DNA of 64,000 bases from Devosia litorisediminis (lineage in GTDB: Bacteria > Pseudomonadota > Alphaproteobacteria > Rhizobiales > Devosiaceae). Shown in pieces: positions 45,929 through 55,419 of the stretch. Location of the stretch: the NCBI RefSeq assembly GCF_018334155.1, contig NZ_JAGXTP010000001.1, forward strand, positions 2,294,001 to 2,358,000. Direction: 5' to 3'. A model generated the notes under the pieces. It searched no databases, was not told the origin of the DNA, and saw only the letters and a list, made by a program, of their open reading frames with translations. The position numbers and the translations under genes are program-made. Within the stretch, counting starts at the first letter, position 1. The number at the start of each line of letters is the position of its first letter.

Positions 45929-47341
45929 ATGGCCACCCGCAAGATATTTGCCGGCGCCCGGCTGCGGGCCCTGCGGACCCAGCATAAATTGACACAGGGC
46001 GAGCTGGCAGCGCGGCTCGATATCTCGGCCTCCTATGTCAACCAGATCGAGTCCAATCAGCGCCCGCTCACGGCATCAGTGATGATGGCGCTGGCGGACG
46101 GGTTCAATCTCGATCTGTCCGAGTTGATGACCGATACCTCGGATCGTCTGCTGGCCGATCTGCGTGAGGCGCTGGCCGATCCGGTGTTTGGCGAGGGCGT
46201 GCCGAATTTGCAGGAACTCAAGACGGTAGCAGCCAATGCGCCCGACATGGCGCGGGCGATGCTGGCGCTCTACGAAACCTACCGCAAGACCAATGAGCGG
46301 CTGGCCAGCGTTGATGCGGCGCTGACGCGCGATCCGCATTCGGGCATGCAGACCGCCTATGAGGAAGTGCGCGACTTCTTCCACTATGCCGACAACTACA
46401 TCGATCCGCTGGACCGCGCAGCCGAAGCGCTGGCGGACGAGTTGGGCACGTTCGAACCGGACCGGCTGAACCGACTGATGGCCTATTGCGGGGAGGCCCA
46501 TGACCTTCGGGTGGTACTGACCGCACCGACACGCCCCGATCTGATCAAGGATTATGATCGCTCAACGCGGACGCTGGCGATCAATGCGCGGCTGGAGCCG
46601 GCGACCCAGTTCTTCCAGATTGCCGCCCATCTTGCGGTGATGGAGCAGACCACCCTGCTCGAGCAATTGCTCGACGCCGCCAATTTCAAGACCACCGAAG
46701 CGCGAGCCATTGCCCGCATGGGGCTGACCAATTATTTCGCCGGGGCGCTGCAGATGCCCTATGGCGCCTTTCTCAAGGCGGCCGAGGCGCATCGCTATGA
46801 TATCGAGGAACTGGACCATCTGTTTGGCGCCAGTCTGGAGCAGGTGGCGCACCGGCTCTCGACCATGCAGCGGCCGCGCGAAAAGGGCGTGCCGTTCTTT
46901 TTTGCCCGGGTCGATGCGGCCGGCACGATCACCAAGCGGCATTCGGCAACCGCGCTGCAGTTTGCCCGCTTCGGCGGCGCCTGCCCGCTATGGAATGTGC
47001 ATCGTGCGTTCGAAGCGCATGGCCAGATCATCCGGCAATTGGCGGAAACGCCAGACGGCAATCGCTATCTGTGCCTGGCTTGGTCAAGCGAAAAGCGCAG
47101 TGGCGGCTATCATGGCGTGACGCGGCGCTATGCCTATGCGCTGGGCTGCGAAATCAGCCACGCCAATCGGCTGGTCTATGGCAGCGATATCGAGCCGGCG
47201 CGGGCCAGCTTTGACCCCATCGGGGTATCCTGCCGCATTTGCGAGCGCCGCAATTGCCCGCAGCGCTCGGTGCCGCCGCTGGCTGCCGAAATCACCATCG
47301 ACAGCAACCGGCGCGCCATCGTGCCCTACCAAATCAACTAG
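45929..47341 (+). CDS. ScfR/PccR-family XRE regulator of short-chain acyl-CoA metabolism
   Basis: 470 residues: an XRE helix-turn-helix (RLRALRTQHKLTQGELAARL, about residues 11-60), a central IrrE/ImmA-like region with degenerate metal motif, and a C-terminal DUF2083-type domain with the cysteine cluster CRICERRNC. Relatives are PccR of Rhodobacter and PrpR/RamB of actinobacteria, which respond to propionyl- or other acyl-CoAs; mycobacterial PrpR carries a [4Fe-4S] cluster near such cysteines. Divergent from pccB, so it very likely controls the propionyl-CoA genes. Confidence 0.88.
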   Translation: MATRKIFAGARLRALRTQHKLTQGELAARLDISASYVNQIESNQRPLTASVMMALADGFNLDLSELMTDTSDRLLADLREALADPVFGEGVPNLQELKTVAANAPDMARAMLALYETYRKTNERLASVDAALTRDPHSGMQTAYEEVRDFFHYADNYIDPLDRAAEALADELGTFEPDRLNRLMAYCGEAHDLRVVLTAPTRPDLIKDYDRSTRTLAINARLEPATQFFQIAAHLAVMEQTTLLEQLLDAANFKTTEARAIARMGLTNYFAGALQMPYGAFLKAAEAHRYDIEELDHLFGASLEQVAHRLSTMQRPREKGVPFFFARVDAAGTITKRHSATALQFARFGGACPLWNVHRAFEAHGQIIRQLAETPDGNRYLCLAWSSEKRSGGYHGVTRRYAYALGCEISHANRLVYGSDIEPARASFDPIGVSCRICERRNCPQRSVPPLAAEITIDSNRRAIVPYQIN

Positions 47342-47353
47342 AGGCGGCGCGAC

Positions 47354-49861
47354 CTATTGCAGCGTGCGGCTGGCCGACCAGGCCGCCTTGCCATCGGTGC
47401 CCGGCTTGGGGCCCTCGAACTTCATCTCGTCGAGTGCCGAGAGCACGGCGTGGCGCTCCTGCTGAAACCGCATGCGGGGCACCAACAGATCCGTCTGCGC
47501 CAGATGGGCTGTTTCCAGCTGGCGAGCGGCGTCGGAGAGCTTGGTGAAGCCCAGCAACCCGGCGGTCGAGATCAGCTTGTGCGCTGTGACCTTTTCGGAT
47601 TCGGCGCCATCCGCGCTGGCGTCGCCAACACCTGCGGCCAGCAATTGCGTCTCGAAGCGTACCAGCAATTGATCGACACGTTCCTGACCCATGACGGCGA
47701 TGAGTTTGACCAGCTCCGGGCTTGTCGGGGGCGAGACGTCATCGCTCTTGAGCGCCTCGCGTCCGTCAATGACGCGTTCGATCTGGGCCAATAGGACATC
47801 GCGCTCGAATGGCTTGCCGACATGGGCATTCATGCCAGCGCGCTTGAACCGGGCGATTTCCTCGACCACGACATTGGCCGTCAGCGCGATAATCGGCGTC
47901 TGTCCGACGCGACCGGGCATGGCGCGAATGCGGCGGGTTGTCTCCACCCCATCCATGCCGGGCATCTGGATATCCATCAAAATGGCGTCAAACTTGTGCT
48001 CGGCAATGGCGACCAGCGCCTCTGTGCCGCTCGATACTGCCGTCACCGTGTGACCCATTGGCGTCAGCAATGCCGTCACGACCTCCTGATTGATGGCAAG
48101 GTCTTCCACCAGCAGCAATTTGGCGGGTCTGGCCTTGGCCAGGGCAATTTCAGACAGGTCTGTCTTGGCGGCCTGGCTTACGGCTTCGGGCAGGACGGCA
48201 AGATAGGTAAAGGTCGAGCCGCGCCCAGGCATGCTGTCGAGCAGGATTTTACCACCCATGTTCTCGGCGATGCGCCGGGAGATCGCCAGACCAAGCCCAG
48301 TGCCGCCATATTGCCGGGAAATCCGGCTGTCTATCTGGGCAAAGCTCTCGAACAGTTGTGACTGGCGTTCAAGCGGTATGCCGATCCCGGTATCGGTGAC
48401 CGCAAAGCTCAGTTTGCCAGGAGAACCCGCCGTGCTCTCGCGTGTGACCGTGAGCGACACCGTACCGACATTGGTGAACTTGATGGCGTTCCCCAACAGG
48501 TTGAGCAGCACCTGACGGACCCGCGCTTCGTCGCCAGTCACAACCTCGGGCAGGTCATCATCCAGAACCAGATTGAGCGACAAACCCTTGGATTCTGCCT
48601 GACTGCGAACGATCGAGCAGCACGAAGTAGCCATGGCCCGCAATTTGAATGGCGCCTGCACCATCGCCATGCCGTTGGCCTCGATCTTGGAGAAATCGAG
48701 CACGTCGTCAACGATGGTGACCAGTGCTGCGCTGGCCTGCTGGATCAGATCGAGCTGGCGGCGCACCGTTTCATTGATCGAGCCATTCGCCAGGATCACC
48801 TGGGTAAACCCGGTGATGGAGTTGAGCGGCGTGCGGATTTCGTGGCTCATGGTGGCCAGAAACTCGGTCTTTGCGGCGCTGGCCTTGCGCACCTGTTCAT
48901 TGGCATCGCGCAATTCCTCTAGCATGCGACGCCGGCCAGCCACGATGGCGGCCACAGGCAGCGACAGGAACACGCAAACCGCCAGAAAGCCCTGCAGGAA
49001 GAACATGCGTTCCTGAAGATCACCGTCCACAAATTGCACGGGACCGGATGTCGTCATGGTCAGGCCAATCGAGACAAGGGCAACGCCCAGCACCGCCACT
49101 GCCGCACCGAAGAAGCCAGTATAAAACGCCACCAGCACCAGCGGCGGCAGGACTATGAACAGCAGTGGATAGTGCGCCTGCCCGAACACTATCGCGGTGA
49201 CCACCATTACAAGCGCGAGCAGAAGCAGGGCCCGCGGCTGCACCAGACGCTGCAGTTCCTCATTCATATCGAGATTGCGGACGCTCCAGGCGATCGGGAA
49301 AATGATCAGCATCCCCAGCGCATCGGCGGGCCACCAGGACCAGAACACCTCGTTCAGCGGCGCGCCATAAAGCTGCAAGAGCAGCACAGCGGCCAGCATT
49401 GCCGACACAATTGGTGCCAGAAGGGCTGCAAAAGCGACGAACAATACCTGGTGTCGCACATACGAAAAGCTCAGATTGGGGGCAAAGCGATCCAAAAGCC
49501 AAACGGCGCTGAACACCTCAACTGTATTGCACAGCGCAAGTCCGAGCGCGGCGGTCCCAACATCCCCGGAAGCGAGATTGGCCAGTACATTGCCGATCAG
49601 GGCTGCTGCGCCCGCCCGCAAGCGTGCTGGCGTGGGGACAGCCAACACCACGCTGAGCAGAAAGGCATTGGCAAACCAGATTGAGGCGACACGACCGGCT
49701 TCGCGTGTCAGCCAAATCCCCGTCCACGCCATGGCGAAGACGACAACACCGACGAGCAGAAACTGCAGCGTGGCCTGCGCCATGGGGGAGTGCGCGGGCG
49801 CAATCGAGATCTCGCTGTCTGCGGCGGCCATATGGGCCGTCCGCGCTGCTTGGCTCGCCAT
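47354..49861 (-). CDS. Hybrid histidine kinase with MASE1 sensor, receiver and Hpt domains
   Basis: 835 residues. Eight or so membrane helices (30-310) of MASE1 type, a HisKA domain with the phosphorylated His340 (ATMSHEIRTPLN), HATPase_c with GNAIKF, DTGIGIP and GGTGLGL, a receiver with Asp630 (ILMDIQMPG) and a C-terminal Hpt domain with His761 (TAHKLISTAG). All four phosphotransfer sites are intact, so it can pass phosphate from His to Asp to His and on to a separate regulator. Start at ATG 49861, four bases after the preceding gene; extension to 50053 overlaps it. Confidence 0.9.
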   Translation of the reverse strand: MASQAARTAHMAAADSEISIAPAHSPMAQATLQFLLVGVVVFAMAWTGIWLTREAGRVASIWFANAFLLSVVLAVPTPARLRAGAAALIGNVLANLASGDVGTAALGLALCNTVEVFSAVWLLDRFAPNLSFSYVRHQVLFVAFAALLAPIVSAMLAAVLLLQLYGAPLNEVFWSWWPADALGMLIIFPIAWSVRNLDMNEELQRLVQPRALLLLALVMVVTAIVFGQAHYPLLFIVLPPLVLVAFYTGFFGAAVAVLGVALVSIGLTMTTSGPVQFVDGDLQERMFFLQGFLAVCVFLSLPVAAIVAGRRRMLEELRDANEQVRKASAAKTEFLATMSHEIRTPLNSITGFTQVILANGSINETVRRQLDLIQQASAALVTIVDDVLDFSKIEANGMAMVQAPFKLRAMATSCCSIVRSQAESKGLSLNLVLDDDLPEVVTGDEARVRQVLLNLLGNAIKFTNVGTVSLTVTRESTAGSPGKLSFAVTDTGIGIPLERQSQLFESFAQIDSRISRQYGGTGLGLAISRRIAENMGGKILLDSMPGRGSTFTYLAVLPEAVSQAAKTDLSEIALAKARPAKLLLVEDLAINQEVVTALLTPMGHTVTAVSSGTEALVAIAEHKFDAILMDIQMPGMDGVETTRRIRAMPGRVGQTPIIALTANVVVEEIARFKRAGMNAHVGKPFERDVLLAQIERVIDGREALKSDDVSPPTSPELVKLIAVMGQERVDQLLVRFETQLLAAGVGDASADGAESEKVTAHKLISTAGLLGFTKLSDAARQLETAHLAQTDLLVPRMRFQQERHAVLSALDEMKFEGPKPGTDGKAAWSASRTLQ

Positions 49862-49865
49862 ATGG

Positions 49866-50273
49866 TCAGGAGAACTTTGCACAATAAGCCCTGCATTCGA
49901 GGATGACCTGCTTGACGGAAGCAGCCAGCCTCGCGCGACTGGCGAGCGTTGACATGTCAGCGTTGAGCAGCAATGCCGACAGTCCGTCGAAGCCGAGAAA
50001 CACCGAAATGGGCGACAGATCACTGCGGATGAGGTCGAACGACGCCTCGTCAATCACCTCGCCTTCCAGTTCCTGATCGATTTTTTCGAGGTATTTCAGC
50101 AGCGATGCCAACAGGCTGGCCGCGCCGGCAACACCAAGTTCACGCACGCGCCGGCCGAACAGTATCTGGTTCCAGACCAGATTTTCATTGGCGGGCAGAC
50201 TTTGGTGCAAGGTGGTCGCGCTGCCAATTTGTACCCTTGCCGTGGAGCGCGAATTGGTCGATTTAATAGACAT
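49866..50273 (-). CDS. Conserved-looking protein of unknown function, 135 residues
   Basis: Not recognised. ATG at 50273 has a strong CAGGAGA site nine bases upstream, and the gene is packed four bases before the hybrid kinase. No signal peptide or membrane helix is evident. The middle (VRELGVAGAASLLASLLKYLEKIDQELEGEV) looks helical and amphipathic, and two cysteines lie at the C-terminus (ECRAYC). An Hpt-like or kinase-accessory helical protein is possible but no phosphorylatable-His motif is clear. Its position between a kinase and a divergent response regulator suggests a role in the phosphorelay. Confidence 0.7.
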   Translation of the reverse strand: MSIKSTNSRSTARVQIGSATTLHQSLPANENLVWNQILFGRRVRELGVAGAASLLASLLKYLEKIDQELEGEVIDEASFDLIRSDLSPISVFLGFDGLSALLLNADMSTLASRARLAASVKQVILECRAYCAKFS

Positions 50274-50314
50274 AGGATGTCTCCTGAAGGCCTCGTCCAG
50301 CTGCCGAGAAGAAA

Positions 50315-50956
50315 ATGCAAACCGGCGAAAAATCTGTGACCACCATATATTTGCTTGATGACCACCCTCTGGTGATCGAAGCCTTGCGCGCCATGATCGG
50401 CCAGGCCGATGATCTTTCTGTCATTGGCTCTTCCACCTCGGGTGTAGACGCCATGGCCGAGATCCCCGAACTGGCCCCTGACATCGTCGTGGCAGATCTG
50501 GGCATGCCCGAACTGCCTGGCGAAGAAGTCATTCGCTGGCTGCGCTCGACCCATCCCGACATCGCCATCATTGTCCTGACGGCACGGCGTAATCTGGCCA
50601 CGCTGCGCCCGCTGGTGGATGGCGGGGTGCTGGGCGTGATCGGCAAGACGGCCGTGTCCGGTGAACTGCTCAACTGCATTCGCACCGTGGCCGCTGGCGA
50701 GGTATTTCTCGAAATCGAGAACAGCCCCAACGATACCGGCGATGGAGCGACCGTGGATGCGCTCAGCAATCGCGAGCTCGAGGTCCTGCAGATGGTCGCG
50801 CGTGGCCTGTCCGGCAAGCAGATTGCCGCCCAGTTGGGTATTGCCGCCAAGACAGCAGAAACCCACAAGGCACGTGGTCTGGCGAAGCTGGGCCTGTTCA
50901 GTCGATCCGACATTTTCCAGTTTGCCCATCGCGAAGGTTGGTTGGACAATAATTAG
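50315..50956 (+). CDS. NarL/FixJ-type response regulator
   Basis: 213 residues: receiver domain with acidic pocket LLDDHP (Asp15, Asp16), phosphorylated Asp61 (VVADLGMPE), and a conserved Lys in GVIGKTAVSG; then a LuxR helix-turn-helix (LSNRELEVLQMVARGLSGKQIAAQLGIA.. KTAETH, about 148-205). Divergent from the unknown gene and hybrid kinase across only 41 bases, so kinase and regulator are probably partners and share control. Confidence 0.92.
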   Translation: MQTGEKSVTTIYLLDDHPLVIEALRAMIGQADDLSVIGSSTSGVDAMAEIPELAPDIVVADLGMPELPGEEVIRWLRSTHPDIAIIVLTARRNLATLRPLVDGGVLGVIGKTAVSGELLNCIRTVAAGEVFLEIENSPNDTGDGATVDALSNRELEVLQMVARGLSGKQIAAQLGIAAKTAETHKARGLAKLGLFSRSDIFQFAHREGWLDNN

Positions 50957-51072
50957 CAAGCTGGTCCTGACGCGATCAGTCGGGAAAAACCTGACCGTTC
51001 AAGGCGGGATTTCTGAGGCATTGTTGGCTCATCAGGTGGCGCGTGGCGTCATCACCGTATGTGGGTTTCAAC

Positions 51073-51390
51073 ATGACCGAACCAGTACCCTTTGAAATCA
51101 CGATGGCCGCCTTGCGCGAGCATTTCACGACGCGCGCCCGCAGCGAAGGCGAGGAACTCAAGCTCTTGGCAGGGACGGTTGTCGTGGACGAAACCGCGCT
51201 CAAGCGGATCCGCAGGATCGCACACAGCCTGGCGGGTGCTGCAGCCATTTTCGGCATGCCGGCCGTCTCGACCGAAGCCGCGGATCTCGAAGAGGCAATT
51301 GTCGACGGCGCGCCTGAGAACGACATTGCCAGCCAGAGCACCTTGCTGGCCGACAGACTGACAAATCTAGGCTCGTGCCAGCCAGCCTGA
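51073..51390 (+). CDS. Stand-alone Hpt (histidine phosphotransfer) domain protein
   Basis: 105 residues from ATG 51073 (a GTG at 51043 would add ten). The helical Hpt core includes IRRIAHSLAGAAAIFGM with His51 as phosphoacceptor, followed by STEAADLEEAI. It can shuttle phosphate between receivers. Lies between the response regulator and the diguanylate cyclase, all on the plus strand. Confidence 0.82.
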   Translation: MTEPVPFEITMAALREHFTTRARSEGEELKLLAGTVVVDETALKRIRRIAHSLAGAAAIFGMPAVSTEAADLEEAIVDGAPENDIASQSTLLADRLTNLGSCQPA

Positions 51391-51549
51391 TCGCCGGCCA
51401 TCCTTCAGACTTTCCTGCCACCACCAATGCCTCGCAGAACCGATACCAGCGATCAATTGTGATCGAAGACGCTACATTTCACCGGCACTTTTAAACGCTT
51501 TGCTCAGGGCCTGAGCGCACACTGCATTGATAAATTGGAGGCACATGCC

Positions 51550-53436
51550 ATGACCTACGTGTGGCAAGCATTGGTGGCGAATTTTGCCGTCGTCGCGCTG
51601 GTGACCTCAATCTGGTCGCAGATGCTGGGGTGGCTCTATGACCAAAGCCCGATGCGACGACGTGCGGCGCTGGGTCTGCTGGTCGGGCTGGGCGCAGCGG
51701 CGACCATCGCCATGTCGGTCGAGGTGTCGCCTGGGGTGTTTTTCGACCTGCGTTCAGGCCTGCTGACGCTGGGTGCCTTTTTCGGCGGCCCGGTTGTCGC
51801 TCTGATTGCGACCGTGATTGCCGTGGCCTATCGCGCTTTTGAGGGGGGCGCGGGCGTCGTGGTGGGCACAGCCAACCTCGTGGCAGCAGCCTTGATCGGA
51901 CTGGGCGTGCGCCGGCTGAGCGCCGCGTCAGGACCCAATATACGTTGCATTCTTCTGCTGGGTGTCGCCATGGTTGCCTTGATCTGGGCGTCCATCATGT
52001 TGCTGCCCGCCGAAGCACAGGCCCGGGCTCTGGCTGGTTTCGCCTTGCCCACCTCGGTCATGAGCTTTCTGGCCACGATCACCATGGGCCTGACGGTGCT
52101 GCATGCTGGCGTCATCGCCCGTGAGCGCAGCATCCTGCATGCCGCCCTCGAGCAATCGCCAGATTTCCAGTATATCAAGGACACATCCAGCGTGTTCGTC
52201 GCGGCAAACCGGGCTGTTGCCCGACACAACGGGTTCAATGAGCCCGGCGAGCTGGTCGGCAAATCGGATTTTGATCTATATCCGCCCGAGCGCGCGCAAC
52301 AGCTGTTCGAACAGGAACAGGTGATCCTTCAGACCGGCCAGGCCAGCAATGATATCGAAGAAGTCGTCAAGGACGCACAGGGCGTCGAGCACAATTATCG
52401 CACCTCCAAGGCCCCACTGCGCGACCATGAGAACCGCATTATTGGGCTGGCTGGCGTGACGGTTGAAACCACCATGTTCAAGCAGCTTGAGCACGAACTG
52501 GTGGAAAGCCGCGACATGCTGGCCACCGCCCTGGCCGAAATGAGCGACGGGCTGGCCATGTTCGACGCCAATGGCTTCATGCTGTTCTGCAATGACCAGT
52601 ATCGCGACGCCTTTCCGCTCACCGCGCATTTGCGCCGCCCCGGCGTGCATATCAGGCAGATCCTGCAGGCGGTCGTCGATACCGGCGAACAGGTGCAGCT
52701 GCCCGTTTCGGGTGAAAAGGCGTGGGTTGATTACGCATCGAACCAGCTTAAACAGGCCAATGTAGAGGAAATCGAGCTGTTCAACGGCCGCCATCTGCAG
52801 CTGCGCAATCGCCCTGCCCCCGATGGTCGCTCTTTGGTGCTGGTGTCAGATGCCACAGAACTCAAGGTCGCCGAGCGCGCTTTGATTGCGGCCAATGCCA
52901 GCCTTGAGACGCTGGCTTCGGTTGATGACCTGACCGGTCTGTTCAATCGGCGGGTGTTTGACGAAACTCTGGCACGTGAGCTTAGTCGCAGCGTTCGCGC
53001 CAACAGCCATCTGTCGCTGCTGATGGTCGATGTGGATCGTTTCAAGGCCTATAATGACACCTATGGTCACCAGTCAGGCGATCGCTGTCTCAAGACCGTG
53101 GCGGGCAGCATCAAATCATCCATGCGCCGCTTTAGCGATATGGCTTCGCGCTATGGCGGGGAGGAGTTCGCCATCATTCTGCCCGAGACCGATGAAGACG
53201 GCGCCTATTTCATGGGCGACGCCTTGCGCAAGGCGATCCGCGACGAGGCCATACCGCACAGCGCCAGCGAAAAGGGCGTTGTCACGGTCAGTGTGGGACT
53301 GGCTCACTATGGTCCCAACAGCAATAGCCGGGCGGCCGCCGAACTGATCGGGCGCGCCGACGAAGCGCTCTATTCAGCCAAGGCTGCCGGCCGCGACCGG
53401 GTGATGGGCTGGACCCAGGTTTCTCCGCTCCATTAG
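51550..53436 (+). CDS. Membrane diguanylate cyclase (5TM sensor, PAS, PAS, GGDEF)
   Basis: 628 residues. The N-terminus (1-195) has five to six helices like the LytS/YehU 5TM receptor domain (FDLRSGLLTLGAFFGGPVVALI), then a PAS domain (ALEQSPDFQYIKDTSSVFVAAN), a second PAS (LAEMSDGLAMFDANGF) and a C-terminal GGDEF domain: DDLTGLFNRR, YGGEEF and the RFSD inhibition site five residues before it. An active, feedback-inhibited c-di-GMP synthase is expected; no EAL domain. Start at ATG 51550, eight bases after GGAGG. Confidence 0.92.
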   Translation: MTYVWQALVANFAVVALVTSIWSQMLGWLYDQSPMRRRAALGLLVGLGAAATIAMSVEVSPGVFFDLRSGLLTLGAFFGGPVVALIATVIAVAYRAFEGGAGVVVGTANLVAAALIGLGVRRLSAASGPNIRCILLLGVAMVALIWASIMLLPAEAQARALAGFALPTSVMSFLATITMGLTVLHAGVIARERSILHAALEQSPDFQYIKDTSSVFVAANRAVARHNGFNEPGELVGKSDFDLYPPERAQQLFEQEQVILQTGQASNDIEEVVKDAQGVEHNYRTSKAPLRDHENRIIGLAGVTVETTMFKQLEHELVESRDMLATALAEMSDGLAMFDANGFMLFCNDQYRDAFPLTAHLRRPGVHIRQILQAVVDTGEQVQLPVSGEKAWVDYASNQLKQANVEEIELFNGRHLQLRNRPAPDGRSLVLVSDATELKVAERALIAANASLETLASVDDLTGLFNRRVFDETLARELSRSVRANSHLSLLMVDVDRFKAYNDTYGHQSGDRCLKTVAGSIKSSMRRFSDMASRYGGEEFAIILPETDEDGAYFMGDALRKAIRDEAIPHSASEKGVVTVSVGLAHYGPNSNSRAAAELIGRADEALYSAKAAGRDRVMGWTQVSPLH

Positions 53437-53665
53437 CCAACCGCTCCCCTGTACAGCCTGATCGATGCACAGTGGTGTCCATGAGCGGGCAAATCGGGTA
53501 ACCTCCCCGCGCACTGTGTGAGGCAGTTATTGCGCTGCGCCGGCTGAAAAGTGGCTGGCGACAGGACTTATTTTGAACCTTTTGGCCGTGGGCGCGTAGT
53601 GCTTATGGGGGTGTTGTTGCCATCGCACGATGGTGACCTTGGCTCTTTTGCAAATCACCACTGAG

Positions 53666-53694
53666 CAGCACGCGGACGGCAGGTCCCCGTGCTG
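53666..53694 (+). other. Leader hairpin of the BCCT transporter gene
   Basis: CAGCACG-c-GGAC / GTCC-c-CGTGCTG: eleven pairs broken by one C-C mismatch, loop GGCAG, ending 31 bases before the ATG. No T run follows, so it is not a terminator. The 289-bp spacer from 53437 to 53725 otherwise shows no recognised element; a TTGAAC near 53573 is a possible -35 box. Confidence 0.5.
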
Positions 53695-53725
53695 AGCGTC
53701 ACATTGCCAAACAATGGGAGATCCA

Positions 53726-55363
53726 ATGAGCATCGATAATGACGATCCGTCAGAAAACAGACCACCGGAGGGGCCGACCGAGGTTATCCAGACCGATTAC
53801 GAGATCGGTCAGGACAACATCGTTCGTCGAAGAGGCTGGCTCAAGGTTGATATTCACAACCCGGTCTTTCTGATTTCAGGTCTGGCCATTGTCGGGTTTG
53901 TGATCCTGACCCTGTTCACCGGTCCTATCGCAACCGATGCCTTTGTCGGGTTGCGTGACTTCCTGACCGGCACATTTGACTGGTTCTTCCTGCTGGCTGG
54001 CAACATCTTCGTGCTGGTCTGCGTCGGCCTGATCCTGAGCCCGCTGGGCAAAATCCGCATTGGTGGTCGTGACGCGACGCCGGACTATTCCTATACCGGC
54101 TGGCTGGCGATGCTGTTTGCTGCGGGCATGGGCATTGGTCTGGTGTTCTACGGTGTGTCCGAACCGGTCTCCCACTTTACGTCTTCCATGGGCGGCATTG
54201 TTTCGGATGGCGGCGCACGCACCGACTGGGCGCCACTTGGCGCAGCTGTTGGCGATGCCGATTCCGCCCGTCGTCTGGCGATGGCCGCGACCATCTTCCA
54301 CTGGGGTCTGCATCCCTGGGCAATCTATGCGGTTGTCGGCCTCTCGCTGGCGATCTTTGCCTATAACAAGGGTCTGCCGCTGACCATGCGGTCGATCTTC
54401 TACCCGCTGCTGGGTGAGCGGATCTGGGGCTGGCCCGGTCATATCATCGATATTCTGGCCGTGTTTGCCACCCTGTTCGGTCTGGCGACGTCGCTTGGCA
54501 TCGGTGCCGGTCAGGCCAATGCGGGACTTTCATTCCTGTTTGGGCTGCCCACCAATAATCTCACCATGGTATTGCTTATTGCGGCCATTACAGGTGTGGC
54601 GCTGGTGTCGGTGCTTGCGGGTCTGGATGCTGGTGTGAAGCGGCTTTCCGAGATCAACATGGTGCTGGCCGGTGTGCTGCTGCTGTTTGTGATCCTGGTG
54701 GGACCAACTATCCAGATCCTGAGCGGCTTCTTTGCCAATCTGTGGGCCTATGGCAGCAATCTGCCTGCGCTATCCAATCCCTTTGGTCGGACAGATGACA
54801 ATTTCCGTCAGGGCTGGACCTCGTTCTATTGGGCATGGTGGATTTCCTGGTCGCCATTTGTCGGCATGTTCATCGCCCGGGTCAGCCGCGGCCGCACGGT
54901 TCGCGAATTCCTGATCTGCGTGATGCTGGTGCCGGCTCTGGCCAGCGTGCTGTGGATGACCACCTTTGGTGGCACAGCCATTAGCCAGATCGTCAATGAC
55001 GGGTATCAGGCCGTGGCTAATGCGAGCCTGGAGCTGCAGCTGTTCGAAATGCTGGCGGCCCTGCCACTGACCCAGATCTCGTCCTTTGTGGGCATTGTCC
55101 TGGTCATTGTGTTCTTCGTGACATCATCGGATTCCGGCTCGCTGGTAATCGACACCATCACGGCCGGTGGCAAGCTTGATGCCCCCGTGGGACAGCGCGT
55201 TTTCTGGGCGAGCTTTGAGGGTCTGGTCGCTATCGCCCTGCTGTTGGGTGGCGGTCTTGCCGCACTGCAGGCCATGGCCGTTTCAACCGGCCTGCCCTTT
55301 GCGGTGATCCTGTTGCTGGGCTGTGTGGCGCTGGTGAAGGGCCTGATGGCCGAGCCGCGCTAA
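53726..55363 (+). CDS. BCCT-family carrier (betaine/carnitine/choline-type)
   Basis: 545-residue inner-membrane transporter with 12 hydrophobic segments between about residues 45 and 540. Family signatures GMGIGLVFYGVSEPVSHF and the WWISWSPFVGMFIARVSRGR substrate-site segment are present; Trp residues of the latter line the trimethylammonium box. The N-terminus is an acidic hydrophilic tail and the C-tail is short, so osmotic sensing by a long C-tail as in BetP is unlikely. Start at ATG 53726 with GGGAG just upstream. Next to ectoine genes, so ectoine or betaine uptake is plausible. Confidence 0.92.
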   Translation: MSIDNDDPSENRPPEGPTEVIQTDYEIGQDNIVRRRGWLKVDIHNPVFLISGLAIVGFVILTLFTGPIATDAFVGLRDFLTGTFDWFFLLAGNIFVLVCVGLILSPLGKIRIGGRDATPDYSYTGWLAMLFAAGMGIGLVFYGVSEPVSHFTSSMGGIVSDGGARTDWAPLGAAVGDADSARRLAMAATIFHWGLHPWAIYAVVGLSLAIFAYNKGLPLTMRSIFYPLLGERIWGWPGHIIDILAVFATLFGLATSLGIGAGQANAGLSFLFGLPTNNLTMVLLIAAITGVALVSVLAGLDAGVKRLSEINMVLAGVLLLFVILVGPTIQILSGFFANLWAYGSNLPALSNPFGRTDDNFRQGWTSFYWAWWISWSPFVGMFIARVSRGRTVREFLICVMLVPALASVLWMTTFGGTAISQIVNDGYQAVANASLELQLFEMLAALPLTQISSFVGIVLVIVFFVTSSDSGSLVIDTITAGGKLDAPVGQRVFWASFEGLVAIALLLGGGLAALQAMAVSTGLPFAVILLLGCVALVKGLMAEPR

Positions 55364-55384
55364 AAGCGATCCACACGCCAAAAC

Positions 55385-55418
55385 AAACCCGCCGCAGCGC
55401 TTGCTGTGGCGGGTTTTT
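55385..55418. terminator. Bidirectional Rho-independent terminator after the BCCT gene
   Basis: AAACCCGCC-g-CAGC / GCTG-t-GGCGGGTTT, a 13-bp stem with one mismatch and a 4-base loop, followed by TTCT. It ends the BCCT gene on the plus strand and, with its AAA side, can also end the small minus-strand gene at 55420. Confidence 0.85.
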
Positions 55419-55419
55419 C

